Source: Symsagittifera roscoffensis (Eukaryota > Xenacoelomorpha > Acoela > Convolutidae). From it: 64,000 nt of DNA. The translations under genes were made by a program, and so were the position numbers. Below the pieces are notes generated by a model. It saw only the letters and a program-made list of their open reading frames with translations, was not told the DNA's origin and did no database searches. Location of the stretch: positions 14,112,660 through 14,176,659 of the forward strand of contig NC_087069.1 in the NCBI RefSeq assembly GCF_963678635.1, read 5' to 3'. Position 1 is the stretch's first letter. Each line of letters opens with the position of its first letter. This document shows positions 44,865 through 56,689 of the stretch, one piece after another.

Positions 44865-45680
44865 ACCCGGGTTGAGGTGCTCGACATATATTTTTGACTT
44901 TGAAAGTCGAGAAGGTGCATTTTTTCGATTGATTATATATAGATTGAGCACAGTCGAAAAATAGGTCGAGCACAGTCGAAGCAAAGTTTGAGCACATATT
45001 TTGAGCACAGTCGAATTATAAATCGAGCTCATTCAAAACTTAAATCCCTAAATCGAGCACAGTCGAAACATACGTCAAGTGCTAATTCAAAACACGCCAG
45101 ACTTTTGTCGAGAAAAGTCTATAAACAAGTCGATCACAGCCTGGCCGGACTTAATCAATTTCAGCCGGGACAGTCAAGACGTAGGTCGAGAAAGTCAAAA
45201 AATGGGTCGAGAAAATCGAAACATACCCTTTTTTGGTTAAAAAAATATAAAAAAGGTCAAGCACAGTCAACACATACCTTTTTTGGTCGTGAAAGTCATA
45301 ACAGAAGTCGGGAACAGTCGAAATTTAGCTCTAGCGAGCACATTCAATTTATGTAAGTCCAGATAGTTCAAAAAAGGTCGAGCACAATCGAAACATAGGT
45401 CAAGCACAGTCAAAGTATAGGTTCAGAACAGTCGAAACATACCCGAATACGGTCGAAAAAATCAAAACTTAAGACGAGGTTAGTCAAAATCTTCGTAGAT
45501 TTTGACTGTGCGTGGCCTATTTTTCCACATGCATGTGGAATAAATCAAATATTAGGTCAAACACAGTCGAAACATAAGTAGAAAACAGTCAAAACCTACC
45601 CGATTTTGGTCGAGAAAGTCAAAACCAAGGTCGAGCACAGTCTAAACATAGGTCAAGCACAGTCAATTAATACTGATTTT
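44865..45680 (+). repeat. ACCCGGGTTG-bounded array A (GTCGAGCACA repeats)
   Basis: This begins ACCCGGGTTGAGGTGCTCGA at 44865 and continues as about 0.8 kb of irregular tandem repeats around GGTCGAGCACAGTCGAAACA, with spacing often near 22-23 bp. The same 20-base start (ACCCGGGTTGAGGTGCTCGA, one mismatch apart) is the inverted right end of the element ending at 57666. No matching right end is seen before 46.09 kb, so this copy is probably truncated on the right. Confidence 0.7.
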
Positions 45681-45745
45681 TGTCTCTGATAACCTGATGC
45701 TCTGATAACCATTCCAGTGCTGATTAGAAAACCTTTAGGGCTAAA

Positions 45746-45948
45746 GGATCTACTTAACAATCTCCCCCCTATTGTACCTACTGAAGAATCTCCCCCCCTC
45801 CCCCGTTTCAAGAAGGGGGGGGGGGGGGGCGGGGGAGATTGTTAAATTGATCCCTGGGGACCTACTTAACAATCTCCCCCCTATTGTACCAACTAAAGAA
45901 TCTCTCCCCCCCCCCTTTCTTAAAAGGGGGAGATTGTTAAGTAGATCC
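45746..45948. mobile_element. Pair of C/G-run foldbacks with GGATCTACTTAAC ends
   Basis: The left end GGATCTACTTAACAATCTCC is the complement of the right end AGATTGTTAAGTAGATCC. Inside are two tandem hairpins, each with arms of C-run and G-run (about 45790-45838 and about 45904-45931). The intermediate junction reads AGATTGTTAAATTGATCC then CCTACTTAACAATC. No coding capacity. Confidence 0.65.
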
Positions 45949-46088
45949 GGGCTAAAAACAAACAGTAAATTAAAAAGTAATTTAAATAGATAGGTTATGT
46001 AAAGAATAATTAGATACACTATACCGGTAGAATAGACGTTAACTAACGCCGTTTTGAATAGAATAGAAAAGGCACTAAGAATAAGATT

Positions 46089-47559
46089 ACCCGGGTTGAC
46101 CGAAATGTGCAACCATACGTCGCACCATGCATGGTTCCATGGAAGCCATGAAAAATTGCCGACGTATTTTTATGTTAAAATAACACATTTTCCATGCATG
46201 ACGCGACGTATGATTCCACGTTTTTTAAAGTATGGGGGACTTCAAATTAGACAATAATGATACTTTTACTAGGGCTGTTGATAATTTATATGTCACCATG
46301 GAAGCTTGCAATGTATAGTTACTATGGTACAACGTATGGATACCATGGAAACATATATGGAGGCAAGCGAAACATGATATTTTGCATGAGAATTACCTAA
46401 ATTTTTGAAATTCATTACTTAGCTAAAAGATTTAAGATTGACTCGTTTGCTTGTTTTTAATTCTTTTTTTCTTCAAAAATTTGCTTTGATTTTTTTAAGA
46501 AAAAAACACTAACAAATTTGACTTCCAAAACCAAAAAAAAACTCTGTTGTGAGATTTGAGCTTGTCCTCTCAAAGGTATCTGATAAAAGGATAGGGTTAG
46601 CTTTCAAGTTGATGAAAAGTTAAAAAAACCTCAGAAGATCAATATTTTTTTAAACCAATATTCACCTCAAAAGGCGATTGTTTCAAATAAACTATAGAAC
46701 CTGAGTTCACTTCCTAAAATGTTGTAAGAAAAAAACTCGAAGGGCAACAAAATACATTAAGTTTGGTTAATTTTCAATGTTTCTTTTAAATTTTTTCCTC
46801 TATGGAAATATTGTTTTAAGTTTTTTAATTGAATTACTATTGGAAAAAATCCAAATTTTAAAATATCTTGTGGTTATCGGACACGGTTTGTTTAAAACAG
46901 AGTTTTGTTTGTAATTCGTTTCAAGACGTACCAAATAAAGCTTTGCTCCGGAATGAGAAAAGGTTTAAGAAAATTTAAAATAAAACATTTTTCACCAATC
47001 GTTACGCATTTTTTTCCAAAAGTATGTTCTCAGCTTACTCCCCCCTCAAAATTTGAAAATGCAAATAAAGCTCAAAATATACAAAAATTTCGTCAATTTT
47101 GGTTGTGCTGTTGCCTTCTCTATTAAAGTTGTTTTTGTCAGGAAACATCGTTTCCATAAATAGCGCCATTTATGGTGCGATGTATGGTTTGCATTGTAGA
47201 AAAAAATTAAAATCTAATAAAAGGGTATTTTGCACTACAGATACTTTTTCTCAGTCATTTTTGTCAATTAACCTCTAATTTACGGTTTTCTAGAGAAAAA
47301 AAATGTGGTGAAAAATCTCTTCCATACGTAGCACCATATATGTTGCGACGTATGATTTGGATGGTGAAAATTTTTGATATTTTAACAACAGCCTGCATAA
47401 CGATGAGAAATCGTTTTATTACTATTTTACTCCGTTAAAAAGCTATTTCGAGGGTTTTCGAAACCAACGTATGGGCTACGTATGATTAGTCATTTTCCAT
47501 GCAAATCATGCATGGATGTGCATGGTTGCGCATTATCTTCTATGGTGGGCAACCCGGGT
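46089..47559. mobile_element. ACCCGGGTTG-bounded element B
   Basis: It starts ACCCGGGTTGACC and ends GGGCAACCCGGGT, an inverted terminal repeat of about 12 of 13 bases. The ACCCGGGT core is itself a palindrome. The interior near both ends holds words such as CCATACGTCGCACCATGCAT and ATGGTGCGATGTATGG in both orientations. The centre is A+T-rich without a gene. No transposase was seen. Confidence 0.6.
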
Positions 47560-47670
47560 ACTATATAACGTTAATAATATCGCGCTCAATGGAAATAGCA
47601 CATCATAAACATCATCACACTTTAGCTGTTTGAATGTGGCCTTAAGTGGACTCGCAGAGCACGTTAACAC

Positions 47671-47870
47671 NNNNNNNNNNNNNNNNNNNNNNNNNNNNNN
47701 NNNNNNNNNNNNNNNNNNNNNNNNNNNNNNNNNNNNNNNNNNNNNNNNNNNNNNNNNNNNNNNNNNNNNNNNNNNNNNNNNNNNNNNNNNNNNNNNNNNN
47801 NNNNNNNNNNNNNNNNNNNNNNNNNNNNNNNNNNNNNNNNNNNNNNNNNNNNNNNNNNNNNNNNNNNNNN
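47671..47870. other. Assembly gap (200 N)
   Basis: A run of 200 N marks an unsequenced join. The round number suggests an arbitrary gap size. It truncates the first copy of the composite tRNA-derived repeat. Confidence 0.99.
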
Positions 47871-48600
47871 CACAAAAAGAATAAGGAAAAACAAATCTTG
47901 AAAACCTATTGATATCAAAAAATGACGACCGAATAGCTAGAGAAAAACTGCTTAATTTGTTCTGCTCTATCCCCTGTGGGGTTGCAAAACAGCATGAACA
48001 ATTTGTGCTTATTCATATTTTGAAAGACATTGCAGACACTTTTATCAAGCTGGTATCAGTAATTTCAAATCGATCAAAATGAAAAAAAAATCTCTATTCC
48101 GTCTTTTGGAACTCGAATTGCATTTCCTACTTTTTGATCAAATTCTAGTGTATCTTTTTCACTACCCAATCGCTTTTAAAAGTAGATGAGAAAGTGAATT
48201 TGTAGTGAATTTGAGAAAGTGAAAGGTAGTTCTCATTAAAAAAAAACAGAATAAACAAGTGATATCACTAAAAACTGCATGTCTTTAACTTTTTTTACTT
48301 CACAAAATAATGAAAATCTACTTCGAATTACACGGAACACGTTGCATAATATTGAAAAAAATAACCATTATTCTCCCGGATCAAGATTCGAATCTGCCCA
48401 CTCAGATCGAAATTTTGCCTGAGATACGCTTGACGCACGACTGTTCTGATCAGAAGGAAAAAGTTTGTGATATCTTTCACCTCTAGAAATTAAGCGAGCT
48501 GAAAAAGCTTCATAAGTAAAAAAAAATTGACTCCGATTGGGATTTGAACCTAATCATCCGACGTATTGGACCAAATACGCACGCTCGGCTATTTTTATAG
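47871..48600 (-). repeat. Composite tRNA-derived repeat, copy a
   Basis: Two tRNA-like modules lie on the minus strand. One, at about 48366-48450, has a B-box-like CAGATTCGAATCTTG. The other, at about 48533-48600, has GGTTCAAATCCC and an upstream AGCCGAGCGTGCG A-box-like word. The segment 47880-48090 aligns by eye with 50280-50490 (shared GACATTGCAG, CCCCTGTG and GCAAAAC landmarks). The expected third module would fall in the N gap. Confidence 0.6.
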
Positions 48601-48685
48601 TTAAAATGAAAACTTGAACACTTTTAAAACATAAATCATGCTATCTATAATTATTCGTTTCTCCCGGGATAAAAATTGGAGTTTG

Positions 48686-48951
48686 TCTCAAAGAAATGAA
48701 TAGAAATTGCACTTCCAGCTTTCTTTTTCTCTACTGTGGGACAAGTCGCAATGGAAAAACCCGAGAAAAATAGCAATAGCTTTGCGAGATCCTTTTTGTA
48801 TCCGTGTGATTGTGTTTCTCTCAAAGAAATGAATAGAAATTGCACTTCCAGCTTCTTTTATCTCTGTTGTGGGAAGCAAGTCGCAATGGAAAACCCGAGA
48901 AAATAGCAATAGCTTTGCGAGATCCTTTCTATATCCGTGTGATCGTGTACA
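48686..48951 (+). repeat. Tandem duplication, period about 133 bp
   Basis: The block starting TCTCAAAGAAATGAATAG at 48686 recurs at 48819 and includes CACTTCCAGCTT, AAGTCGCAATGGAAAA and GCTTTGCGAGATCCTTT in both. Two units, slightly diverged. No gene recognised. The block just to the right (48960-49060) is G+C-rich with a GCTCGCGCAAAGCGCGCGC foldback. Confidence 0.8.
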
Positions 48952-49779
48952 ATAAAAACTCTCGGCTGCTCGTCTGAATATGACTGAGCTCGCGCAAAGC
49001 GCGCGCTTGTCCAAAAAAATCGCGGAAAAACGCCGAAAACCCAATGGCAGGCAAGAGGTTGGGTCAGTGTAGTTAGGTTTTTGGTATTTGCATCGCTTTG
49101 ATTTACCTTTTCACAATTGCATCTTTGTAAGTTCGAACATATTTCAAAAACTACCAACTAGGTTAAAAATCTGATGTGCTACTCAACAATCACCCATGTT
49201 ACTAACTGTGCGAAGCAAATCAAAATTATTTGAACAATTAGCTTTTTTTTGAAAATCGAACCAACTGAACATTCGATGATTGAATCTAGCGCGAAAGGTT
49301 CTTGTAAAGCTATTCCTCTCAAACCTCTACGATGACGTGAGACAGACTGATATATTAGTGCAAATTGAACCATTTGAAAAATAATGCAGGCAATTTTATT
49401 TAGTCTTCTGTAAGTTTATGTCGATCAAATTAAAAAATCTATAATCAATTTAAACAGGCTTGTCTTGGATTCAATTTGGCTTCTCCGGTATATTGGTCAA
49501 ATGCATTCTCAATTTATTATCCAATACTGGTATAGACACAGCTAAGGGCAGTGAAGAGACGAGGAGAGATAAATAATTGAAGGCCAGAAAATCAATCAAT
49601 TAACGGAGAGGTTGAATTGAAAAAAATTTCAGTTGCCGAAAATTGGAAAAGTTCTCCATGTTGTTCCTTTTCGAACAAGTTTAAAAAATGAGTTATACCA
49701 ATTAAAACTGCAGTTGTTTATTTTTGTTAGTTTAGGAAATATGATTGTTTCATTTGAATTCAAACTGAACTTATTTTAG

Positions 49780-50040
49780 TATTTATAGATAATCTTTTAT
49801 AATTAAACTATTTTTTTTTGTCACAGATGAAGTTTTGAACCTACCTACTCAGCATTGGAGCGCACGATACATACACTCGACCTCCAATTTTTCTGAAAGA
49901 GCAAAATGAAAATTGTTCAAACATTTCACTTCTAAAGAATAAGTAAAATGAAAACTGAAGAAAAGATTTGTTTTTGTCTCCGATTGGGATTTGAACCTGG
50001 TCATCCAGATTGTGACACCAGAAACATTTACGCTTGGATG
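49780..50040 (-). repeat. Composite tRNA-derived repeat, copy b (partial)
   Basis: Two minus-strand tRNA-like modules, at about 49838-49890 (GGTTCAAAACTTC) and about 49978-50040 (CCAGGTTCAAATCCCAATC), have spacing and intervening text like the same pair in copy a. This looks like a partial copy of the composite repeat. Confidence 0.55.
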
Positions 50041-50202
50041 TTGAAGTTAAAAAATAGAAGTTTGTTCAAAAGGTGGCGGAAAAGGTCGACCACCAAAAGG
50101 CTCAGGGAGCGAGGCACTATCGCGGTTTTTGGCCCCTTGCTGCTTGCACTGCGTTAGTATTTCGTGCTTTTTGATCTCAGTTGGGATTTTTATTGTACCT
50201 GA

Positions 50203-51062
50203 AATCTCCTCCTTTCGAACCCTGACGTGCTGTTCACCAGTCTAACCTGTTACCAATTGTGCCAATCACATTAATTTTAAACGAAAAAGCTAATCTTGGA
50301 AACTAATTGTTATCAACAAATGAAGATCGCTCAGCTAGTGAAAAATAGTTTGAAGGGCTGTTTTGCTCCAACCCCTGTGAGGACGCAAAACCTCCGGATA
50401 TATTTTTTTTCGTATTCAAATGTTGAAAGACATTGCAGTGACTGTTATTCAATTGAGTCCACTAATTTAACATCACTCAAATTAAAAAACGTAGAAAAAA
50501 CGCTTATACTTACTCATCTTGGACTCTAAGGCCTAATCTAGTTTTTTGGTAAAATAGTATACCAATTCAGTACATGTTTCTGGTGAAAACTCAGTCGATG
50601 ACACTCAATAGAGGAAGAGAAAGTGAAGCTATTTTGATATCAATGAATTGATGAAATGGACAATAGTTTCAACAGATTTATAAAAAGACTGAGCAGGCTT
50701 GATTTTTTTCTTGTTTTGTGATCAAAAAAAGAAAACAGGTGAACCATTTGATAAAACTGAAAACTGCATGTGTTTAAATTTTTTAGTTAAAAGGAATAAA
50801 ATGATATAAAAACTTCACTTTGAATGAAAGATAACGTTGTTTTAAGTTTTAAAACTATAATTTTGATTCTCACGGATGGAGATTTGAATCTGCACATTCA
50901 GATCAGGAATTCGCATCAGTTTCACGCGTTGAACGACTTTTCTAACAGAGGAAAGGAGCATTTGTTCAATTCTAAAAAATCAGTGAGCGGAGAAAAAATA
51001 TAACCGAAAAAAAAATGGGATTAGAACCTGGTTATCCGATGTGTGGGAGCAAACGTTTTTGG
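50203..51062 (-). repeat. Composite tRNA-derived repeat, copy c with three modules
   Basis: Three minus-strand tRNA-like modules are visible. One at about 50203-50265 has TTGGCACAATTGGTAACAGG as an A-box arm and CAGGGTTCGAAAGG as B-box. One at about 50880-50945 has CAGATTCAAATCTCC. One at about 51016-51062 has CCAGGTTCTAATCCC. The 0.6 kb between the first and second aligns with copy a by eye. None folds as a clean modern tRNA, so they are tRNA-derived relics. Confidence 0.6.
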
Positions 51063-51264
51063 TTCAATACTTTAGGAAAAATTTTGAGTTGTTCTGCTCA
51101 TTCTGATAGCTGTAAGATTACTATGCTGCGCCTTGAAATATCTAGAACAGCAATCTTTTCTAATTTAATCTAAAAAAAAACTTTCAAGCTTCCACTGAAA
51201 AACTCTAATTGCTTCCTAGCATACAGGATCGTGTAACCCATTATTAAATGTACTCAGATCAGAT

Positions 51265-51522
51265 ATGAATATTCTTCTTTCATTTTTATTTTTTTACTTA
51301 GCTTTTTCGCGAATGGAGTTTCAATTTTTCGAAGATTACAACAAGTTTCTTCCTATCACGATAAGATTAAGAAATTATTATTGGGGTGTGTTTCAGTTTT
51401 TTGTTTTAAAATTTTTCTCGCTAAAGCAACTAGCTGATTTCATTACCAGAATGTTTCGTATTATAAGTCATTTTATAGCTTTTCCTGCAAGGATGCTACA
51501 AAAGTTCCTCAAACGTTTTTAG
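51265..51522 (+). CDS. Small ORF with hydrophobic start and basic tail, doubtful
   Basis: This 85-codon ORF begins MNILLSFLFFYLAFS, which could act as a signal peptide. It ends in a basic, amphipathic-looking stretch (ITRMFRIISHFIAFP then ARMLQKFLKRF). No family is recognised and there is no promoter or splice support. ORFs of this length occur by chance in this sequence, so it is recorded only as a possibility. Confidence 0.12.
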   Translation: MNILLSFLFFYLAFSRMEFQFFEDYNKFLPITIRLRNYYWGVFQFFVLKFFSLKQLADFITRMFRIISHFIAFPARMLQKFLKRF

Positions 51523-52019
51523 TTAATAAAACAGTTTCTTATTTTTGCTTTGAGACAAATTTGGAGCAAAAACTTCAGGTAATGAAGCGCTAGTATATTT
51601 TTCTAATTATACGTAATTGTATTAGATTTTGATCTGCTGTTAAGTTATTTTTTGTTCTTCAACATACACTCACACTTTTAATGCTCAGAAAATTTTTGAA
51701 AACCAATTTTGTTTTAGTTAAACATCTATGATGGATTACACCTGTGTACTGGAACCTTCAATTGTTGTTTTGTTTGTTTTTACAAATTTTAGAAAATTTT
51801 TGCATTCATACTTAAAATGAAATACATAAATTAGGACATAGATTAAATTTTGATTCGATCTGTAATGAATGCATTTTCTCTTTCTCTGAGACTTTTTTTC
51901 TAAGTTTCTGATTCAACTGCTTGTGACAACTGGTTCACCCTACAATCATAAAAAAATGTTAAATACATTCCCACATTGACGAAAATGATATCGATTTCAA
52001 TCGAGTAACAGTGTACATT

Positions 52020-52965
52020 TTACGAACCTAAATGGCTTTCAATCGAATTAAATCGATCTTTTTTGAAAACTTGGATCTCTCTAAGTATCTAAAAAATTGA
52101 TTTAAATCGATTCGTATGGATTTTCCGTCGCACTAAAATCCATCCAAATCTCATTAAACACATTTTAAATCGATTTAAATCGGTCTTTCTCGAAAGTTTT
52201 GGATCAATTCAAGTGTCTTAAAAATCAATTTAAATGGATTTTCAGACTCACTAAACTCAATTTTTTTTTTGCTAACACGGCAAAAAAAACATACTACTTA
52301 GAATAAAAATATTAGAATTATTTTATTTTAATTTTTTTCTAAATAAAAACACACGTGCCAGATGTTATAAACTCGATAAATGATCAACATAAATCAGATA
52401 AAATGTAAACAACAAAAAAGGGTCAGAAAAAAATATAATTTTGATTTCAATTATATGCAATTCCATCATAGAAAATTATGAATGAACATCAGATTTTGAG
52501 CAAAAATTTATGAAACGAATCAAGAAAAGGGTCAAAGGAGATCAGTTTTTGAACTCAAAATTTGCGAAGAAATCAAAATTTTTATCAATATTCTGTTCTT
52601 TTTATTTGGTATTTTCAAAGCTATGGATATAAAATTTCAAGTGACAGGCAATGAATAAAAGCTATAAAAACTCAAAACTGATGAAACTCGAAAGAAAAAA
52701 AATCGACTCAAAACAATTTAAATCCGTTTTAATACCCTTAAAATTAAAAACAAACTATGACTGGAAAAATTGGATTTAAATCGATTTAAAGTCAATTTGG
52801 ATCAGTTTTTTTAGCTGGGATTTAGGATCAAATTATTCCGATTTTAAATCGATCCAAATCAATCTTCATCTTTTTTATTTAACCTTTGTACTTTTTTCAT
52901 ACTAAAATCGATCTAAATTTAATCAACGCACTTTTTATGCTAAAATCGATCTTAGTACATTTTTG
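52020..52965. repeat. Cluster of TTAAATCGATTTAAA palindromic words
   Basis: AAATCGATTTAAATC and variants recur more than ten times in two blocks (about 52020-52265 and 52700-52965), with simple A/T-rich text between. The words are self-complementary, so both strands look alike. Probably a decayed low-complexity or foldback repeat. Confidence 0.5.
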
Positions 52966-55084
52966 TCAGAGCGGGTTGTTTAGACGACATCAAATTTAGG
53001 CTGTACGACATTTATACAACTCATAAATAGAAAAATTTAAAACTTTTAAAAAATTATCATCTTACAGTAAAAATAAGAAAAATACTTTATGTAAGCTATG
53101 CTAAAAAAACTCCTTTTTGACTCCAAAAAATCAAATCTGATTTAAAGCACTCTGTAGTTTTTTCCCATAAATTATTTGTACGCAGCCCATAATAACATCT
53201 CCGGGTAAGTAAATATACAGGTCAAGACATCCAGAATGAAATAATTGCTTATTTAAGCCATCTTAAGCTCGTATATAAGCTTCGTAAATACTGGAGTAGT
53301 CAAACTTTCTTTTGCACGAGCAGTTTAATATTAAAAGATTTAAGCAAGTTTTTGATTATCGTTCCAAACAAATGCTCAGAAAAACAACCTGTTTGTTCTT
53401 ACTTGTTCGACAAATCTTTAACTTGAAAATGAATGGTTTCTACGTCCTGGCACTCTTGCGTTTCGTCACTGGGATGTTTGACAGGAGATTTAAAATTTTA
53501 CTAAGAGTTATTATCAATTCTGCCTTTTTCTTCAGCATTTGATCAAAACAGGCTAAGTTGAAGGCGCGACGAAGAATGAAAAACTATAATCTCGAAACTA
53601 TGACTCGTAACCCTTTCTCTTTTTCATCTTCCAAATGGCTCTTGAACATGGCTAGAAATAGAATGTGCAATTAGGTGCGGGAAAGGTGCTGGAATTGGAA
53701 AAAAATCCAGATGACTCATCTGGAAAAACTTTCTTTTATTCTAAAGCGGTTTTTGCTGGGACAAATTTAATGCAGCGTATTAAAAAAAAAATCCGGCCCT
53801 CTCGTAATAAAATCACTTCACGTTTTCGTGAAAAGAGGTCTGAATATTAGCATAAAGTTTTCATTTAAAATGTTTCAGCATAAAAGCTTCGAAACATTTG
53901 AAAATTTTTCCAGTTGAGTCACCTGGAAAAAGTTTCCTGTAGCTGCACATAATTCCCGCATTTTAATATTCTTATATAAATTTTCAAGTTTTTTGTAAGG
54001 CAGACTGAACAAAGAACAAAATACCTTCCCTACTTGACACGAATGCTTTTCTGGTAAGTTTTTGTAAGAATCCTACAAAAAAAAATAATTTTTCTAGGAA
54101 GAGCAAACAGAAATCTTTCAAAGTTCTGATATATTTAAGCATAGCATAAACTTACAAGTTCTTTCCAGTAAACTACAAAAACTAACAAGATAGACATTCG
54201 AGTTTGACTAGGTTTTGAACATTTATTCAGTACAAGCAAAGTTACTTCCAACATTTTGCAACCAATCAAAGCGACCCAATTTATACTTGTTCAAAATGAC
54301 TCAAGAAACTAGCTATAGACGCAAAAACTATCTATCCGAGCATGCGTTAATTAGAACATTGGATTTTCAGAACTTTTTTGTACCCCCGCATTTGAGATGT
54401 TAACTGACGCTAACATATGTTAAACTAATTCACAATCGAAAACTTTACTCGATGCCCGGGCGGGCTGAGGTGCTCGACTCATGATTCAACCGAAATGGTC
54501 GAATGATGTCCGTTTTCGACTTTTTCAGTCGAACGATGTCCAAGTTTGACTTTTTGAGTCGAACGATGTCCATTTTCGACTTTGTTCGACTTTACCGGAC
54601 ATTGTTCGACTTTGTTTGACTTTACCGGACATTGTTCGACTTTGTTCGACTTTATCGCGAATTAGCAGAAGAGTCCTGAACTACAACGAAACTCGGACAT
54701 CATTGGACTGTTTCTGTCAAATCACCTTTCAAAAACCTCAACCTGGGCAGCCACAAAAAAAAAAGAAAATGCCACAAAATTGAGCATCGTAGATTTGTGT
54801 AGCCCGAGTTGAGTTTTTGGACTTACGTTTCAATGAAACAGACCAAAAATGGCTATGTTTCGACCGGTTCGTTTAAAAATGGCTAACTTTCGGCCGACTC
54901 GACCAAAAGATAAAGTGTTCGACCGCAGCCCATTATATTTTGAATGACTCGAAGAAGTTAGCGGTGTTTCGAACGTCTCGACTAAACGAAAATGTTTTCA
55001 ACTGTAATCGACGCAACTGAGTTTAGAAAAAAAAACTTTCCTCAATTTCTGTTTAATGAATAAATCAGAATGGGGTAATAGGCC

Positions 55085-55195
55085 AATGCAGAGACGGTGC
55101 AATTTTCCAGAACAAGGCGGAGACGGCGCATTTTTCCAGGCTAAGGCGGAGGCAGCGCGCATTTCTAGACCAAGGCAGCGGCTGCGCGACTTTCC
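55085..55195 (+). repeat. G+C-rich minisatellite, about three units
   Basis: Units of about 33-36 bp built on AAGGCGGAGACGGCGCATTT and TTCCAGG(C/A)(C/T)AAGGC repeat three times with drift. It is much more G+C-rich than its surroundings. No gene recognised across it. Confidence 0.55.
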
Positions 55196-55639
55196 TAACA
55201 CTTATCTCTATATCTGCTCTTACTTTCGTGGATTCACAAAATTGACCCTATTCTCAGTGCAATCGAAAGACGCATAGAAAAACTGATCTTGCCTATAGGT
55301 TCTGGTAGTTTCCTCATTTATCAGCTCTACCAAATGCTTTTGAATTTATAAATAAAACGTTTTAATTAACTGGCTAATAGGGGAAATAATGACCAAATGA
55401 TAATAATAACCGATAGTTTTTGAAAGCAGTCTCGACATAAAACTTTCTTCAGTTGATTTTCCTTAAAAAACAACTCAGTTGAAGTTCTGAGTGTATTCGT
55501 ATCTCATGCAGGGCTGCGAATTCTGGAACACACATTTTTGGTTCTCATGTTTTGACGTATCTCCACATCTGCTTTTTGGTTTTCCTTAGACGTGACCCTG
55601 TCGTCAGTGTAATCAACCTCAACTAATAGGATTGAACAA

Positions 55640-56345
55640 AATTGAACCTGTGAGTTCATTTTCAGCGTCTAATTTTCCAAAACTCTCCCGAAGCAAGCTG
55701 ATTCAGATTCTGATTGTTGATTTTGATTGCTCGAAACTGTACAAAATCTTTTCTGACCTCTCAGTGAAAAAACATCTCGTGTTATTTTTTGTCGGTTTTT
55801 GGAAGGTAAAAGTTTGTTTTTTTTCAAGTTTTGGATTTACCAATCTTCAATATCAATCGATTGTCTAATATCTCACAATCGAAGAAAAAAAATTTCGTTT
55901 TAAAAAATTGTTTTAAAAAGTTTTGCAACGAAAATTTTAATTACATTTTGGAAACAGTCGATTCGAGCGTAGGGTACCAAAAAACTGGAGAACGTCATAA
56001 TTATTCATAACGTTTTTATTATGGGTCTTATCTTAAATGAAGTTTTACGGGAGAATTTCTACCGAAATAGGCTGATTCAGAGTCTGAGCGTTAATTTGGA
56101 TTGCTCAGAACTGTACAAAAACCTTTTCTGACTTCTCAGTGAAAAAGCATCTTGTTTTAATTTTTGTCGGGTTGTGGAAGGTGAGAATTTTGTTATTTTT
56201 CGAATTTTGGATTTAGCAACCTTCAATCTCATTCGATTGTCGTATATTTCACACGCGAAGAGTGGGCTGCGCCTTTTTAAATGTTTATAGCGATAATTTC
56301 AAACATATTTTGGAAACAGTCGATTCGAGCATAAGGTACTAAAAT
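55640..56345 (+). repeat. Tandem duplication, period 374 bp, with exon-like core
   Basis: The text from GCTGATTCAGATTCTGATTG (55697) to GGAAACAGTCGATTCGAGCG recurs from 56071. In the first unit a frame reads LIQILIVDFDCSKLYKIFSD, then LSVKKHLVLFFVGFWK, ending before GTAAAA. A TTCATTTTCAG acceptor lies upstream. The second unit conserves most of the peptide (LIQSLSVNLDCSELYK...FSDFSVKKHLVLIFVGLWK before GTGAG) but has a one-base insertion. The peptide is not recognised. Confidence 0.6.
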
Positions 56346-56689
56346 TTATTTCAAATTTTGGCTTCGTGGTAAGTGTGTTTTGTTTAGTTTTCTTTTTGTT
56401 TCAATAATCACTTAAATTCTTTGATTTATGATTGATTTGGATGATTTCTAGCTTTCAGTTTTTGTGGTAACGAATATGTTGTTGCCCTAGAAAGATTGCT
56501 TATATCTTACATTGGGACCAAGTGTAGGCCTTTTCGTGGTGGTCCTGATTATGATCAGCAAATTTGTTGTTCTAGATAACTGCACAATAAAAATACCTAT
56601 ATACTGGATGATTTCGCGATCTGCATCTGTATAACATTTGTGCAAGCAAAAAAATCCGACAACAATTCCATTACTTCAGCTTTGCGCGA

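Noticed and set aside
46089-46098. ACCCGGGTTG as a simple palindrome rather than a terminal repeat
   Set aside because: The 8-base core is self-complementary, but TTG/CAA and the next bases are oriented inward at both ends, so the terminal-repeat reading was kept with moderate confidence.
47630-47918. ORFs spanning the N run
   Set aside because: They exist only because N codons are not stops.
48366-51062. Functional tRNA genes
   Set aside because: The modules have B-box-like words but lack consistent acceptor stems and complete A-boxes; they recur as part of a repeat.
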